Shown here: piece after piece, positions 7,705 through 15,823 of the stretch
Position numbering within the stretch: the first letter of the stretch is position 1
How the letters are laid out: every line of letters starts with the position of its first letter
Source of the DNA: an uncultured Coriobacteriales bacterium
GTDB lineage: Bacteria > Actinomycetota > Coriobacteriia > Coriobacteriales > UMGS124
Direction: 5' to 3'
Length of the DNA stretch: 55,099 nucleotides
NCBI GenBank assembly: GCA_934636245.1
Contig: CAKUAI010000023.1
Location: 1-55,099, forward strand
Notes under the pieces: generated by a model
Databases searched by the model: none
What the model was told of the DNA's origin: nothing
Seen by the model: the letters and a program-made list of their open reading frames with translations, nothing else
Made by a program: the position numbers and the translations under genes

Positions 7705-9555
7705 CTACTTCCAAGCGACTTCAGCGTTGGAAAGCGACTCGAACCCGCTGAAAAACTCCTTTGCCGCCTCAAGACCCGCCACGTCACTTTGCTGCGCGTC
7801 GCCTTCCGCAAGCACCGCGTCGGTCGCGCCCGAGATGACCGCCGTATACGTCTTGTCCGGTTTGAGCTCCAGGCTCTCTGGCTTGACGAGCACATAGGGA
7901 TAGGTGTTACCCTCACCCAGCCCCTCCCGGTCGTAGCCGAGTTTCTCCAGCTCCTCCAGACGTGCACCCGTGAGGGTCACGGTCTTGAGCGTGCCGCTCC
8001 AACCGATGTTGACGGGCAGGATGGTCGTAATCTCATAATCGGTCATCGGCAAGGCAAAAAGGCAGCCGCTCACACCGTCCTTGTTCTGGTCGGACCCGTC
8101 GAGCCCCTCCAACACCGCCGTCTCGGAGAGTAGGGCCACATCGGCCCCCGTGGCCTGGGCAAACGCCCGCCCCAGCAGCCATGTGCAACCTCGGGTCTCA
8201 ATCTTCTCGGTGACGGTGGTATAGACCTCGGGCGAGTTGTTGACGATGGCGTCCTGGGCGGCATCGACATCGCGCACAACGTCTTCGATCTGCTTTTCGC
8301 CCCGGATAAACGAAATCATGCTGTTGCCCATGGGAACCAGGCCGTTCTCCCACCCGGCATAAATGAACGGCACCGTGTGGCCTGCGTTGAGGTCGTCGGC
8401 AATGTCGTTGTAGTAGCTGCTCTCAGCGGGCCTGTAGTCGCGCAGCGGTTGGAGGACCTGAATCCTGGTGTCCTCGCTGAGCAGGGAGTTGATGCCCTCA
8501 ACTGAAGAAAGCAGCTCTATCACGTGCAACGCGTCGGCAAGCTTACGCTCGTTGCCCGCCTGCCCGAGGCGCTTGTTCAGACCGTAGTAGCGACCCACCG
8601 TGAGGATGAAAACGTTCTGGGTGCCGTCTACCGAAAGGTACGGCATGAGACCGAACTCGTCGCCGTTGTCGCTCGCCTTGCTGAAGCCGTTGGATGAGCC
8701 GAGCATGAAAAGGGTGTTGCCCTCGAGCATCGTGGCACGCGTCAGTGCGTCGTCATCTGTTGCAAGGTCGTTGAGCATGCCGTTGTCGCGCCAGCGCTCG
8801 ACCAGACCCATAGCCTCCATCATGCCCGGGGTTCCGGCAAGCGTCGCCTTTCCCGCAAGAAAGTCCCGCTGCCACTGGCGGCCCTCAAGGGTGCCCAAAA
8901 AATCCGTGTCAGCAATGTTGCACAGATACTGAAAACCATATCCCGGGTACTGCAGCTGGTCGAGGCAGAGCTGCACGTCCGCCTGCGCAGCCTTTTCAGC
9001 AAGCTCCTCAAGCTCGTTGAGACTGGTGGGCACAGACCAGCCGTGACGTTCGAGCAGGGTCTTGTTGTAGGTGATGCCAAGGCAGGAGTAATGAGACGGC
9101 AGCAGGTAGATGGCCCCGTTGGCCACCACGTCGCGCAGGCGAGACTCCACGTAATTGTCGGTAAAGGCATAGCCCGACAAATCGAGCATCTTGTCGCTCA
9201 CATCGAGGACGTCGGGCGAATACTGCGTCAGAGTGCAGATATCAGGGAGGTCGCCAGCTTTGACCATATCGTCGAGAAACGCAGACGTATTGGCACCGCC
9301 ATAGGGAATGACTTGCAGGTTGATCTCAGGATACGTCTCGCGCACCAACGCTACAAAGTTGCTGGAATACAGGTAGGGTAAGCAGATGGTGATCGGATCA
9401 TGGACATCGTCGCCCGCAAGGGAGGCGGATTCTTGCCCAGCGTCGACACCTTGGTCAGTTGAGGACTTCTGCGAACAGCCGGCAAGGCCGAGCGCCGCCG
9501 CAGACAAACCTGCAAGGCCCAACATCTGAACAAACGAGCGACGAGTCTGCAACAT
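7705..9555 (-). CDS. Extracellular solute-binding lipoprotein with 5'-nucleotidase-C-like domain
   Basis: 616 residues. The signal region MLQTRRSFVQMLGLAGLSAA has a twin-arginine-like RRSF and a lipobox LGLAGC (lipid anchor on Cys). Residues about 45-420 look like an ABC-type family 1 substrate-binding fold (TICLPYLYSSNFVALVRETY, MVKAGDLPDICTL, MLEGNTLFMLGSSNGF). The last ~170 residues resemble the C-terminal domain of 5'-nucleotidases (GRAFAQATGADVALLSETAV, LPVNIGWSGTLKTVTLTGAR, YTAVISG). The start at 9555 is preferred to 9591 because it opens the signal peptide. No ABC permease or ATPase adjoins it; the partner is the hybrid kinase 9 nt downstream, so a role as sensory receptor rather than transporter component is likely (inference). 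Confidence 0.8.
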   Translation of the reverse strand: MLQTRRSFVQMLGLAGLSAAALGLAGCSQKSSTDQGVDAGQESASLAGDDVHDPITICLPYLYSSNFVALVRETYPEINLQVIPYGGANTSAFLDDMVKAGDLPDICTLTQYSPDVLDVSDKMLDLSGYAFTDNYVESRLRDVVANGAIYLLPSHYSCLGITYNKTLLERHGWSVPTSLNELEELAEKAAQADVQLCLDQLQYPGYGFQYLCNIADTDFLGTLEGRQWQRDFLAGKATLAGTPGMMEAMGLVERWRDNGMLNDLATDDDALTRATMLEGNTLFMLGSSNGFSKASDNGDEFGLMPYLSVDGTQNVFILTVGRYYGLNKRLGQAGNERKLADALHVIELLSSVEGINSLLSEDTRIQVLQPLRDYRPAESSYYNDIADDLNAGHTVPFIYAGWENGLVPMGNSMISFIRGEKQIEDVVRDVDAAQDAIVNNSPEVYTTVTEKIETRGCTWLLGRAFAQATGADVALLSETAVLEGLDGSDQNKDGVSGCLFALPMTDYEITTILPVNIGWSGTLKTVTLTGARLEELEKLGYDREGLGEGNTYPYVLVKPESLELKPDKTYTAVISGATDAVLAEGDAQQSDVAGLEAAKEFFSGFESLSNAEVAWK

Positions 9556-9602
9556 GGACGGGCTCTCACTTCTACCGCAGGGATAGGGCACACAACAGCG
9601 GA

Positions 9603-9629
9603 ATTATACCAGAGAACTCCCCCCCCCCC
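9603..9629 (-). promoter_or_regulatory. Promoter of the lipoprotein/hybrid-kinase operon with an 11-nt poly-G tract
   Basis: On the minus strand TATAAT (9608-9603) has an extended -10 TGG just before it. Ten nt upstream begins a run of eleven G (plus-strand C, 9619-9629) occupying the spacer and the place where a -35 box would lie. Confidence 0.6.
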
Positions 9630-9704
9630 GGACTCACTACCTCGTCTGCGGTGGGAAATGAGTGCATGCTTGTAAAAGCAGATTGCGCGAGCCGAACGCA
9701 TACG

Positions 9705-9739
9705 AAAGGGGCCCGCTGCCAGATGGCGACGGGCCCCTT
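9705..9739 (-). terminator. Terminator after ettA
   Basis: GGGGCCCG..GCC (9708-9720) pairs with GGC..CGGGCCCC (9725-9737). On the minus strand the stem is followed by TTT only, so termination may be modest. Confidence 0.6.
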
Positions 9740-9763
9740 GCCGTGCACGCGCTTCAGAAGAAA

Positions 9764-11443
9764 CTAGTCGCGCGTGAGCTTGCGGTGCAGGCGGTGCGGA
9801 CGGGAAGCCTCCTGGCCCAGGCGAGCCACACGGTCGGTCTGGTAGGAGTCGAAGTTGCCCTCGAACCAGTGCCAGCGGCCGGGGTTCTCGTCATCGCCCT
9901 CCCACGCAAGGATGTGCGTGGCGATGCGGTCGAGGAACATACGGTCGTGGCTGACGACCACGGCGCAGCCGGGGAAGGCAAGCAGCGCCTCTTCGAGCGA
10001 CTCAAGCGTCTCGGTGTCGAGGTCGTTGGTCGGCTCGTCGAGAAGCAGCAGGTTCCCTCCCTGCTTGAGCGTGAGCGCCAGGTTCAGGCGGTTGCGCTCG
10101 CCACCGGAGAGCATGCCGGCAAGCTTCTGCTGGTCGGAGCCCTTGAAACCGAAGCTCGCCACATAGGCGCGCGTCTGGAACTCCTGGTCGCCGACCTTGA
10201 TGAAGTCGTAACCGTCGCCCACGACCTCCCAGACCTTCTTCTGCGGGTCGATGCCCGAGCGGTTCTGGTCGACGTAGGAGATGCTCACGCTCTCGCCGAC
10301 CTCGAGACTGCCGGAGGTCAGCTCCTCCAGGCCCACAATGGTCTTGAACAGCGTGGTCTTACCCACACCGTTGGGACCGATGACGCCAACGATGCCGTTG
10401 CGCGGCAGCGAGAACGACAAGTCGTCGATAAGCACGCGGTCGCCGAAGCACTTGCGGATGTTCTTGGCCTCGAGCACCTTGGAGCCCAGGCGCGGGCCCA
10501 CGGGGATGGTGATGTCAGTGAGGTCGTTCTTCTTGAACTGACGGGCCTGCGCCTCCATCTCCTCGTAGCGCGCAAGACGAGCCTTGTTCTTGGCCTGACG
10601 CGCCTTGGGGCTGGAGCGCACCCACTCGAGCTCGCTCTCAAGCCTCTTGACGAGCTTCTCCTGCTGCTGGCCCTGAAGGGCAAGGCGGCGAGCCTTCGTG
10701 TCGAGGTAGGTGGAGTAGTTGCCCTCATAGGGATAGAGGTGGCCGCGGTCAACCTCGCAGATCCACTGTGCGACGTTGTCGAGGAAGTAGCGGTCGTGCG
10801 TGACGGCCAGAACCGCACCCGGGTAGTTCGCCAGGAACTGCTCGAGCCACAGGACGCTCTCGGCGTCGAGGTGGTTGGTAGGCTCGTCGAGGAGCAGAAG
10901 GTCGGGTGCCTCAAGCAGGATCTTGCACAAGGCAACGCGACGACGCTCGCCTCCCGAAAGCACGTTCACTGGCGCGTCGGGATCGGGGCACTGCAGGGCA
11001 TCCATGGCCTGGGAGAGCTGCGAGTCGAGGTCCCAGCCGTTGGCGGCGTCAATCTCGTCTTGCAGACGGCCCATCTCGGCCATGAGGGCGTCGAAGTCCG
11101 CGTCGGGCGCGGCCATCTCCTCGCCAATCTGGTTGAAACGCTCAACCTTGGCAATAACGTCAGCAAACGCCATGCGAATGTTCTCGACCACGGTCTTGGA
11201 GTCGTCGAGCGGGGGCTCCTGCTCGAGCAGACCCACCGTGAAGCCAGGAGTGAGCCTGCACTCGCCGGCCGAGCACTCCAGACGACCCGCCATGACCTTG
11301 AGCAGGGTGGACTTACCCATACCGTTGGGGCCCACCACGCCGATCTTGGCACCGGGGAAGAAGCCCATCGTCACCTCATCGAGGATGACCTTGTCGCCAT
11401 ATGCGAGACGGGCACCATGCATTTGAAAGACGAACTCTGCCAC
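9764..11443 (-). CDS. ettA: Energy-dependent translational throttle protein EttA (ABC-F)
   Basis: 559 residues, the usual EttA length. There are two ABC cassettes without membrane domain. Cassette 1 has Walker A GPNGMGKST (about 37), signature LSGGERRRVALC and Walker B LLLLDEPTNHLD. Cassette 2 has Walker A GPNGVGKTT (about 357), LSGGERNRLNLALTLKQ and LLLLDEPTNDLD. Between them lies the charged linker (ARRLALQGQQQEKLVKRLES) that contacts the P-site tRNA. EttA binds the ribosomal E site and gates entry into elongation according to ATP/ADP ratio. The start is GTG at 11443, directly after the TAA of sstT; the GGAGG that serves it lies in the last codons of sstT, so the two are translationally coupled. 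Confidence 0.95.
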   Translation of the reverse strand: MAEFVFQMHGARLAYGDKVILDEVTMGFFPGAKIGVVGPNGMGKSTLLKVMAGRLECSAGECRLTPGFTVGLLEQEPPLDDSKTVVENIRMAFADVIAKVERFNQIGEEMAAPDADFDALMAEMGRLQDEIDAANGWDLDSQLSQAMDALQCPDPDAPVNVLSGGERRRVALCKILLEAPDLLLLDEPTNHLDAESVLWLEQFLANYPGAVLAVTHDRYFLDNVAQWICEVDRGHLYPYEGNYSTYLDTKARRLALQGQQQEKLVKRLESELEWVRSSPKARQAKNKARLARYEEMEAQARQFKKNDLTDITIPVGPRLGSKVLEAKNIRKCFGDRVLIDDLSFSLPRNGIVGVIGPNGVGKTTLFKTIVGLEELTSGSLEVGESVSISYVDQNRSGIDPQKKVWEVVGDGYDFIKVGDQEFQTRAYVASFGFKGSDQQKLAGMLSGGERNRLNLALTLKQGGNLLLLDEPTNDLDTETLESLEEALLAFPGCAVVVSHDRMFLDRIATHILAWEGDDENPGRWHWFEGNFDSYQTDRVARLGQEASRPHRLHRKLTRD

Positions 11444-12721
11444 TTACGCCTCCTTGTTGGGCAGCTCGACGGGGGCAGCGTCGCGGCCCGGGTTGAAATC
11501 GATACCAGCTTTCTCCATCTCATGGTACTGCGCGCTGGCGGTAAAGAGAACGTCAGAGGAGGAGTTGAGGGCAGTTTCGCAGGAATCCTGGATTACGCCG
11601 ATGATGAAGCCGATGGCGACCATCTGCATGGCGATGTCGTTGGAGATGCCGAACAGCGAGCATGCCAGCGGGATGAGCAGAAGCGAGCCACCCGCAACGC
11701 CGGAGGCGCCGCACGCGGAGACGGCTGCGAGCACCGACAGGACGATGGCCGTGGGGATGTCGATGGAGATGCCCAGCGTATTGGCAGCAGCCATGGCCAT
11801 GACGGTGATGGTGACAGCCGCGCCGCCCATGTTGATCGTGGCACCCAGCGGGATGGACACGGAGTAGCCGTCCTTGTGCAGGCCGAGCTTCTCGCACAGG
11901 CTCATGTTCACGGGGATGTTGGCCGCGGAGCTACGGGTGAAGAACGCGTAGATGCCGGAGTCCTTCAGGCAGCGGAACACGAGCGGGTAGGGATTCTTGT
12001 GGAAGCAGAAGAAGGCGATGAGCGGGTTCACCACGAGGGCGACGAAGAGCATGCAGCCCACGAGGACGAGGATGAGCATGCCGTACTCGGTGAAGATCTC
12101 CACGCCCGAGGTGACGACGGCGGAGTACACCAGGCCGCAGATGCCGAAGGGGGCGAGCTGGATGACCCAGCGCACGACGGTGTTCACGGCGTCGGAGATA
12201 GAAGACAGCACGCTGCGCACGCCCTCGGGAGCCTTGCGGAGCGCGATGCCCAGAGCCACGGCCCAGGTGAGGATGCCGAGGTAGTTGGCATTGGTGAGGG
12301 CGGCAATGGGGTTGCAGAACATGTTGAGGATGAGGGTGGACAGCACGGAGCCGATGCCCTCAGGCGAGCTCTGCGACACGTCGGAAGCGTCGGCCAGCGT
12401 GACGGTGAGCGGGAAGATGTACATGGCGATGACCGCCACGGCCGCTGCGGCGAAGGTGCCCACAACATAGAGGATGACGATGTTCTTCATGCCGCCGGAG
12501 GTCTTGGCGTTGGCAAGGGCGCTCATGACGAGGAAGAACACCAGGATGGGGGCGACGCCCTTCAGCGCGCTCACGAAGACGGAGCCAAGAAGCTCGATGA
12601 AGCTGTTGCCGCCGGTCAGGCCCGGGATGAATGCCAAGATGACACCGATGATCAGGCCCGCAAGGATGCGAAGGATGAGGCTCGAGTTGGCCCACTTCGA
12701 TCCGAGGTCTTTCATGGACAT
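11444..12721 (-). CDS. sstT: Na+/serine-threonine symporter SstT
   Basis: 425 residues of the dicarboxylate/amino acid:cation symporter family. It begins with LGSKWANSSLILRILAGLII and has multiple membrane helices, the re-entrant serine-rich loop AFFTRSSAANIPVNM, the substrate-site helix PLGATINMGGAAVTITV and SACGASGVAGGSLLLIPLAC, all close to SstT. It imports serine/threonine with Na+, which fits an amino-acid-fermenting anaerobe. AGGAAAGGGG lies 8 nt upstream of the ATG at 12721. It is read with ettA from one transcript. Confidence 0.93.
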   Translation of the reverse strand: MSMKDLGSKWANSSLILRILAGLIIGVILAFIPGLTGGNSFIELLGSVFVSALKGVAPILVFFLVMSALANAKTSGGMKNIVILYVVGTFAAAAVAVIAMYIFPLTVTLADASDVSQSSPEGIGSVLSTLILNMFCNPIAALTNANYLGILTWAVALGIALRKAPEGVRSVLSSISDAVNTVVRWVIQLAPFGICGLVYSAVVTSGVEIFTEYGMLILVLVGCMLFVALVVNPLIAFFCFHKNPYPLVFRCLKDSGIYAFFTRSSAANIPVNMSLCEKLGLHKDGYSVSIPLGATINMGGAAVTITVMAMAAANTLGISIDIPTAIVLSVLAAVSACGASGVAGGSLLLIPLACSLFGISNDIAMQMVAIGFIIGVIQDSCETALNSSSDVLFTASAQYHEMEKAGIDFNPGRDAAPVELPNKEA

Positions 12722-12860
12722 AGAATGTCCCCTTTCCTCGTCGCAGGATGTGCCTGCGAATCAATACGAATGGTGTGCATAGTACCGCATCCAAAGCCGC
12801 TTTACCTGCATAAACCGCTCACGGATACACCCTGAAACACGTTGGTAACGTACGTGAGCA

Positions 12861-12897
12861 AAAAAGGGGCACCCACGCATGGCGGGCGCCCCTTTTT
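12861..12897 (-). terminator. Terminator of the formate dehydrogenase operon
   Basis: GGGGCACCC (12866-12874) and GGGCGCCCC (12884-12892) form a stem; on the minus strand the single variant pair is G-U and TTTTTT follows. It separates fdhE from sstT. Confidence 0.8.
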
Positions 12898-12931
12898 GGT
12901 CGACGTTTCCTACAAGAGCAGGTAGTTGACC

Positions 12932-13855
12932 CTACTCGCAAACCTTAAGCTGGCCGGCCTCGGCCAGCGCCGTAAGCTTCACCATCATGACGTCCTCGAT
13001 CTCGGGCACAAAAGCGGTGCGCGACTCGGGGTCGTTGAAGTGGGAGCGCATATAACCGCCGCACTCGCTGCATACATGGACGCGGTGCGCCTCGTCGCCC
13101 TCGACGCTAAGGTACTCGAGGTGACCCTGGTGCTGGGTGCCGCAGCATGCGCAGCGCACTCGCTCAAAGCCCCAGGTAGAGCCGCACTGGCCGCAATACA
13201 GAGTACGGACGTTGGCCTTGTTGGAGGCAGTGGGGCCAACATGGGCAAGCGTGGCGGCGCCGCCGCACACAGGGCAGCGCAGGGGCCTGACATGCTCGAA
13301 CGCCCCATCCTCGACCTCGCGACGCACACGGGCGAGCTCAGCCTCAGCAACAGGCTGAAGCTGGCTGCGCAGGGCAAGCGTCAGCACCATGCAGGTGAGA
13401 CGCACGCGCTCGAAGGCCTCGTCGGACTCGCCTTGCTCGTCGATGACGTCGTTGGCGATGGCCTCAATCCAACCCTCGGGGTCCTCCCCCGCCAAGTCGA
13501 TGGGCTCGAACTCGACAACCTCGGTCCAACGCAGGCCCTTGAGGTAACCGCAGGCGCCTTCGGAGAAGGAGCCCTTCTCGATGAGGTACGAGGCAATCTC
13601 GCGAGCGCAGGCCGCCAGGCGACGAGCGTCAACAGCAGCGGGCACCTGAAGCAGGAACGGCTTGCAGGCCCAGTACCAATCGAGCAGCTCGTCCTTGCCG
13701 GGCAGGGTCGAGGGATCGATCGCCTGACCTGCAGCATCGGCGTGGCGCTGCTGAATCTGCCAGATACCTTCGAAGAACTCCAGGCGCGCCATGTCGTCGG
13801 CCGCCGTCGTGGGACGGTACGCCTCGACGACCGCCTTAATCTGCTCCAGGTTCAT
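12932..13855 (-). CDS. fdhE: Formate dehydrogenase accessory protein FdhE
   Basis: 307 residues. The C-terminal half carries the rubredoxin-like metal-binding CxxC motifs of FdhE: CPVCGGAATLAHVG, CGQCGSTWGFERVRCACCG and CSECGGYMRSH. FdhE binds the catalytic subunits of respiratory formate dehydrogenases and is needed for their activity. The start at 13855 (MNLEQIKAVVEAYRP) is preferred over the longer frame to 13888, because GGAAAGGA lies at a normal distance before it. It is the last gene of the fdnGHI-fdhE operon, behind an intervening hairpin that may lower its expression relative to the structural genes. Confidence 0.9.
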   Translation of the reverse strand: MNLEQIKAVVEAYRPTTAADDMARLEFFEGIWQIQQRHADAAGQAIDPSTLPGKDELLDWYWACKPFLLQVPAAVDARRLAACAREIASYLIEKGSFSEGACGYLKGLRWTEVVEFEPIDLAGEDPEGWIEAIANDVIDEQGESDEAFERVRLTCMVLTLALRSQLQPVAEAELARVRREVEDGAFEHVRPLRCPVCGGAATLAHVGPTASNKANVRTLYCGQCGSTWGFERVRCACCGTQHQGHLEYLSVEGDEAHRVHVCSECGGYMRSHFNDPESRTAFVPEIEDVMMVKLTALAEAGQLKVCE

Positions 13856-13922
13856 GGGAGCCAGTCCTTTCCATTCGCCGGACAACACCGGGCCTCGTTT
13901 TGCTCTCCGGCTGATTGTAACG

Positions 13923-13958
13923 AAAACCGCCCGCCGACAAACGCTCGTCGGCGGGCGG
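13923..13958 (-). terminator. Hairpin between fdnI and fdhE (partial terminator)
   Basis: CCGCCCGCCGAC (13927-13938) pairs perfectly with GTCGGCGGGCGG (13947-13958); on the minus strand TTTT follows. It probably lets only part of the transcription reach fdhE. Confidence 0.7.
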
Positions 13959-13972
13959 CATGTGCAGTGCGT

Positions 13973-14036
13973 GGAGCCGGGGCGCTGGTAGGTACGCCCC
14001 AGCTCCAGGAGGCACCTACCGGTTACAAGCGCACCG
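13973..14036 (-). other. Alternative base-pairing region in the fdnI 3' UTR
   Basis: Several complementary pairs interleave: GGAGC/GCTCC, GGGGCG/CGCCCC, GGTAGGT/ACCTACC and ACCGGT twice. GGTAGGT lies inside the loop of the first stem, so pairings are mutually exclusive. Function unknown. Confidence 0.35.
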
Positions 14037-14050
14037 GTCGAACAATTGCA

Positions 14051-14830
14051 TTACGCGACGGGCTTCTCGACGATGTTCTCGCCGCTCTCGATCTGCTCGC
14101 GTGCCCAGTGGCCCCAGTGGTACAGAGCCGCGGACTCGCTGACGGTGCCGTCGCCGAACATGAGCTTGGCGCAACCCTTGTAGGGCTGGAACAGGCCGCC
14201 GCCCAGGAAGATGTGGGCCATGCCGAAGACGACGATGAGGAAGAAGCCGATGTCGTGCAGCAGGAGCCACACGGCGTGGGCGTCGGCGCTCAGCGAGATG
14301 AGCACCAGGTTGTCCAGGGTAAGGACAACGCCGGTCACAGCCATGAGCAGGCTCAGGACGATGAGCATGCCGTCGGCGAAGCGCTGGCCGGACTTGTTCT
14401 GGTGCTGGTCGGGCATGTGGAGCCAACGAGCCAGGAAGAGGTACGGCAGGAAGAGCAGCATCCACTTCTTGTCGTCGCTGTCCCACTTGCTGAGGGCATC
14501 TTCCTTGATGATGTGCCAGGCGCCCTTGGGGGCAAGGATGGCGCTGATGACAGGCATCAGGATGAAGATGCAGCCGAGCACGCGGTGCGACATGCGGATG
14601 GCGAAGACGGCGTCGGCGCCCACGAGGGCAGCCAGCGGCGGAACGAACACGAACAGGCCGGAGATGGCCAGCAGGATGCAGGAAATGGAGACCACGCCGT
14701 GCGTGATGCGGGCGAGCAGCGAGTGACGCTGAATGTAACGCTCGGTTCCCTTAGCCTTCTGGGCCTCGACGAACGCCTTGTTCTTGGCGGCATCGGCCGC
14801 CGGAGCCTGATAGGTCTCGTGGTTACTCAT
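14051..14830 (-). CDS. fdnI: Formate dehydrogenase cytochrome b subunit
   Basis: 259 residues. It has four hydrophobic spans (about 50-75, 88-108, 155-175, 190-215) and histidines suited to heme b ligation: ITHGVVSISC, RMSHRVLGCIF, LLHDIGFFLIVVFGMAHIFL. It belongs to the FdnI/FdoI gamma-subunit family that passes electrons from the FdnH clusters to quinone in the membrane. The ATG at 14830 overlaps the fdnH stop by 8 nt (ATGAGTAA), so translation is coupled; upstream in-frame starts lie inside fdnH and are rejected. Confidence 0.9.
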   Translation of the reverse strand: MSNHETYQAPAADAAKNKAFVEAQKAKGTERYIQRHSLLARITHGVVSISCILLAISGLFVFVPPLAALVGADAVFAIRMSHRVLGCIFILMPVISAILAPKGAWHIIKEDALSKWDSDDKKWMLLFLPYLFLARWLHMPDQHQNKSGQRFADGMLIVLSLLMAVTGVVLTLDNLVLISLSADAHAVWLLLHDIGFFLIVVFGMAHIFLGGGLFQPYKGCAKLMFGDGTVSESAALYHWGHWAREQIESGENIVEKPVA

Positions 14831-15809
14831 TGCTGCCTCCCTTACCATTCTCGCTGTCGGCACCCTTGTGGAGCAGGTCGCGCTTGGCGCCGCTCAGGGC
14901 CTCGGACATATGCTCCTTGAAGGACATCGGGTCCTGGCCGTCGCCGTGCTTGAGCACCTCGCCCGTGTCGAGCGAGATGGTGTCGCCCGTCTCGGGGTTG
15001 TAGATACGCTCGTCGCGATCGTAGCCCGAAGCAAGGCCGCGCATGACACCCAGGCCGACGACCACGCAGCCGGCGATGACACCGGTGACGGGCTTGGCGA
15101 TGTCCATGACGTCGATGAGCGGGTTCTTCTTGGGATCGACGACCTGGCCGTGACGCTCGACGCCGTACTTGAGGACCTGGATGACGTGCAGGCCACCCAT
15201 CTCTTCCTCGCCGTAGACGACGGCGTCGTTGAAGCCGCGCTCGTGCAGGCGGTCGACGCTCTCGTGGGCGAGCTTGATCATGTCCTCGCGGTCGCCGAAC
15301 TGGAGGGCCTCAGGCTGGCAGGCAGTGACGCAGGCCGGGGCCATGCCCTGGGCGATGCGGTCGACGCAGCCCGTGCACTTGTCGATGATGGAGCGCTTGA
15401 ACACCCAGGGGGAGTCAGACGCCTCGTAGTAGCGGGGCACGTCGAACGGGCACGCCATGGAGCAGTACCTGCAGCCGACGCACTTGCTCTCGTCGACCGT
15501 GACCATGCCGTACTCGGTCTTGAAGATGGCGCCGGCCGGACAGACCTCGGCGCAAGGCGCGTCGGTGCAGTGCTGGCAGGCGCGACGACCGAAGGCCCAC
15601 TCCACGCCCTTGGGGCCACCCTCCTGCTCATCGAACGTCACGATGAGGCGGGTGTTGCCGTTGAGGTCGATGGGGTTCTGGTGCGAACCGCTCCACTCGT
15701 TGGAACAATCGAGGGCAGAGGGAAGGTTGTTCCAGCACTTGCAGGAAACCTGGCAGCCCTTGCACGCGGTGCAGCGTGCGGTGTCAAACAGAATCGCTTT
15801 CTCGCTCAT
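14823..15809 (-). CDS. fdnH: Formate dehydrogenase iron-sulfur subunit
   Basis: 328 residues. Four ferredoxin-type Cys clusters occur in the FdnH order: CTACKGCQVSC, CQHCTDAPCAEVC, CVGCRYCSMAC and CTGCVDRIAQGMAPAC, enough for four [4Fe-4S]. A single hydrophobic segment (VTGVIAGCVVVGLGVM, about 237-255) anchors it, as in E. coli FdnH. The ATG at 15809 has AAGGAGG 9 nt upstream, overlapping the fdnG stop, and is preferred to the TTG at 15818. It transfers electrons from the selenoprotein FdnG to the cytochrome FdnI. Confidence 0.93.
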   Translation of the reverse strand: MSEKAILFDTARCTACKGCQVSCKCWNNLPSALDCSNEWSGSHQNPIDLNGNTRLIVTFDEQEGGPKGVEWAFGRRACQHCTDAPCAEVCPAGAIFKTEYGMVTVDESKCVGCRYCSMACPFDVPRYYEASDSPWVFKRSIIDKCTGCVDRIAQGMAPACVTACQPEALQFGDREDMIKLAHESVDRLHERGFNDAVVYGEEEMGGLHVIQVLKYGVERHGQVVDPKKNPLIDVMDIAKPVTGVIAGCVVVGLGVMRGLASGYDRDERIYNPETGDTISLDTGEVLKHGDGQDPMSFKEHMSEALSGAKRDLLHKGADSENGKGGSNE

Positions 15810-15823
15810 GTCGACCAACCTCC

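Noticed and set aside
9662..12835. A 1057-codon plus-strand frame across ettA and sstT
   Set aside because: It is antisense to two well-recognised genes, of low-complexity Asp/Glu/His/Gly composition, and arises from the GC-rich codon pattern of the minus strand.
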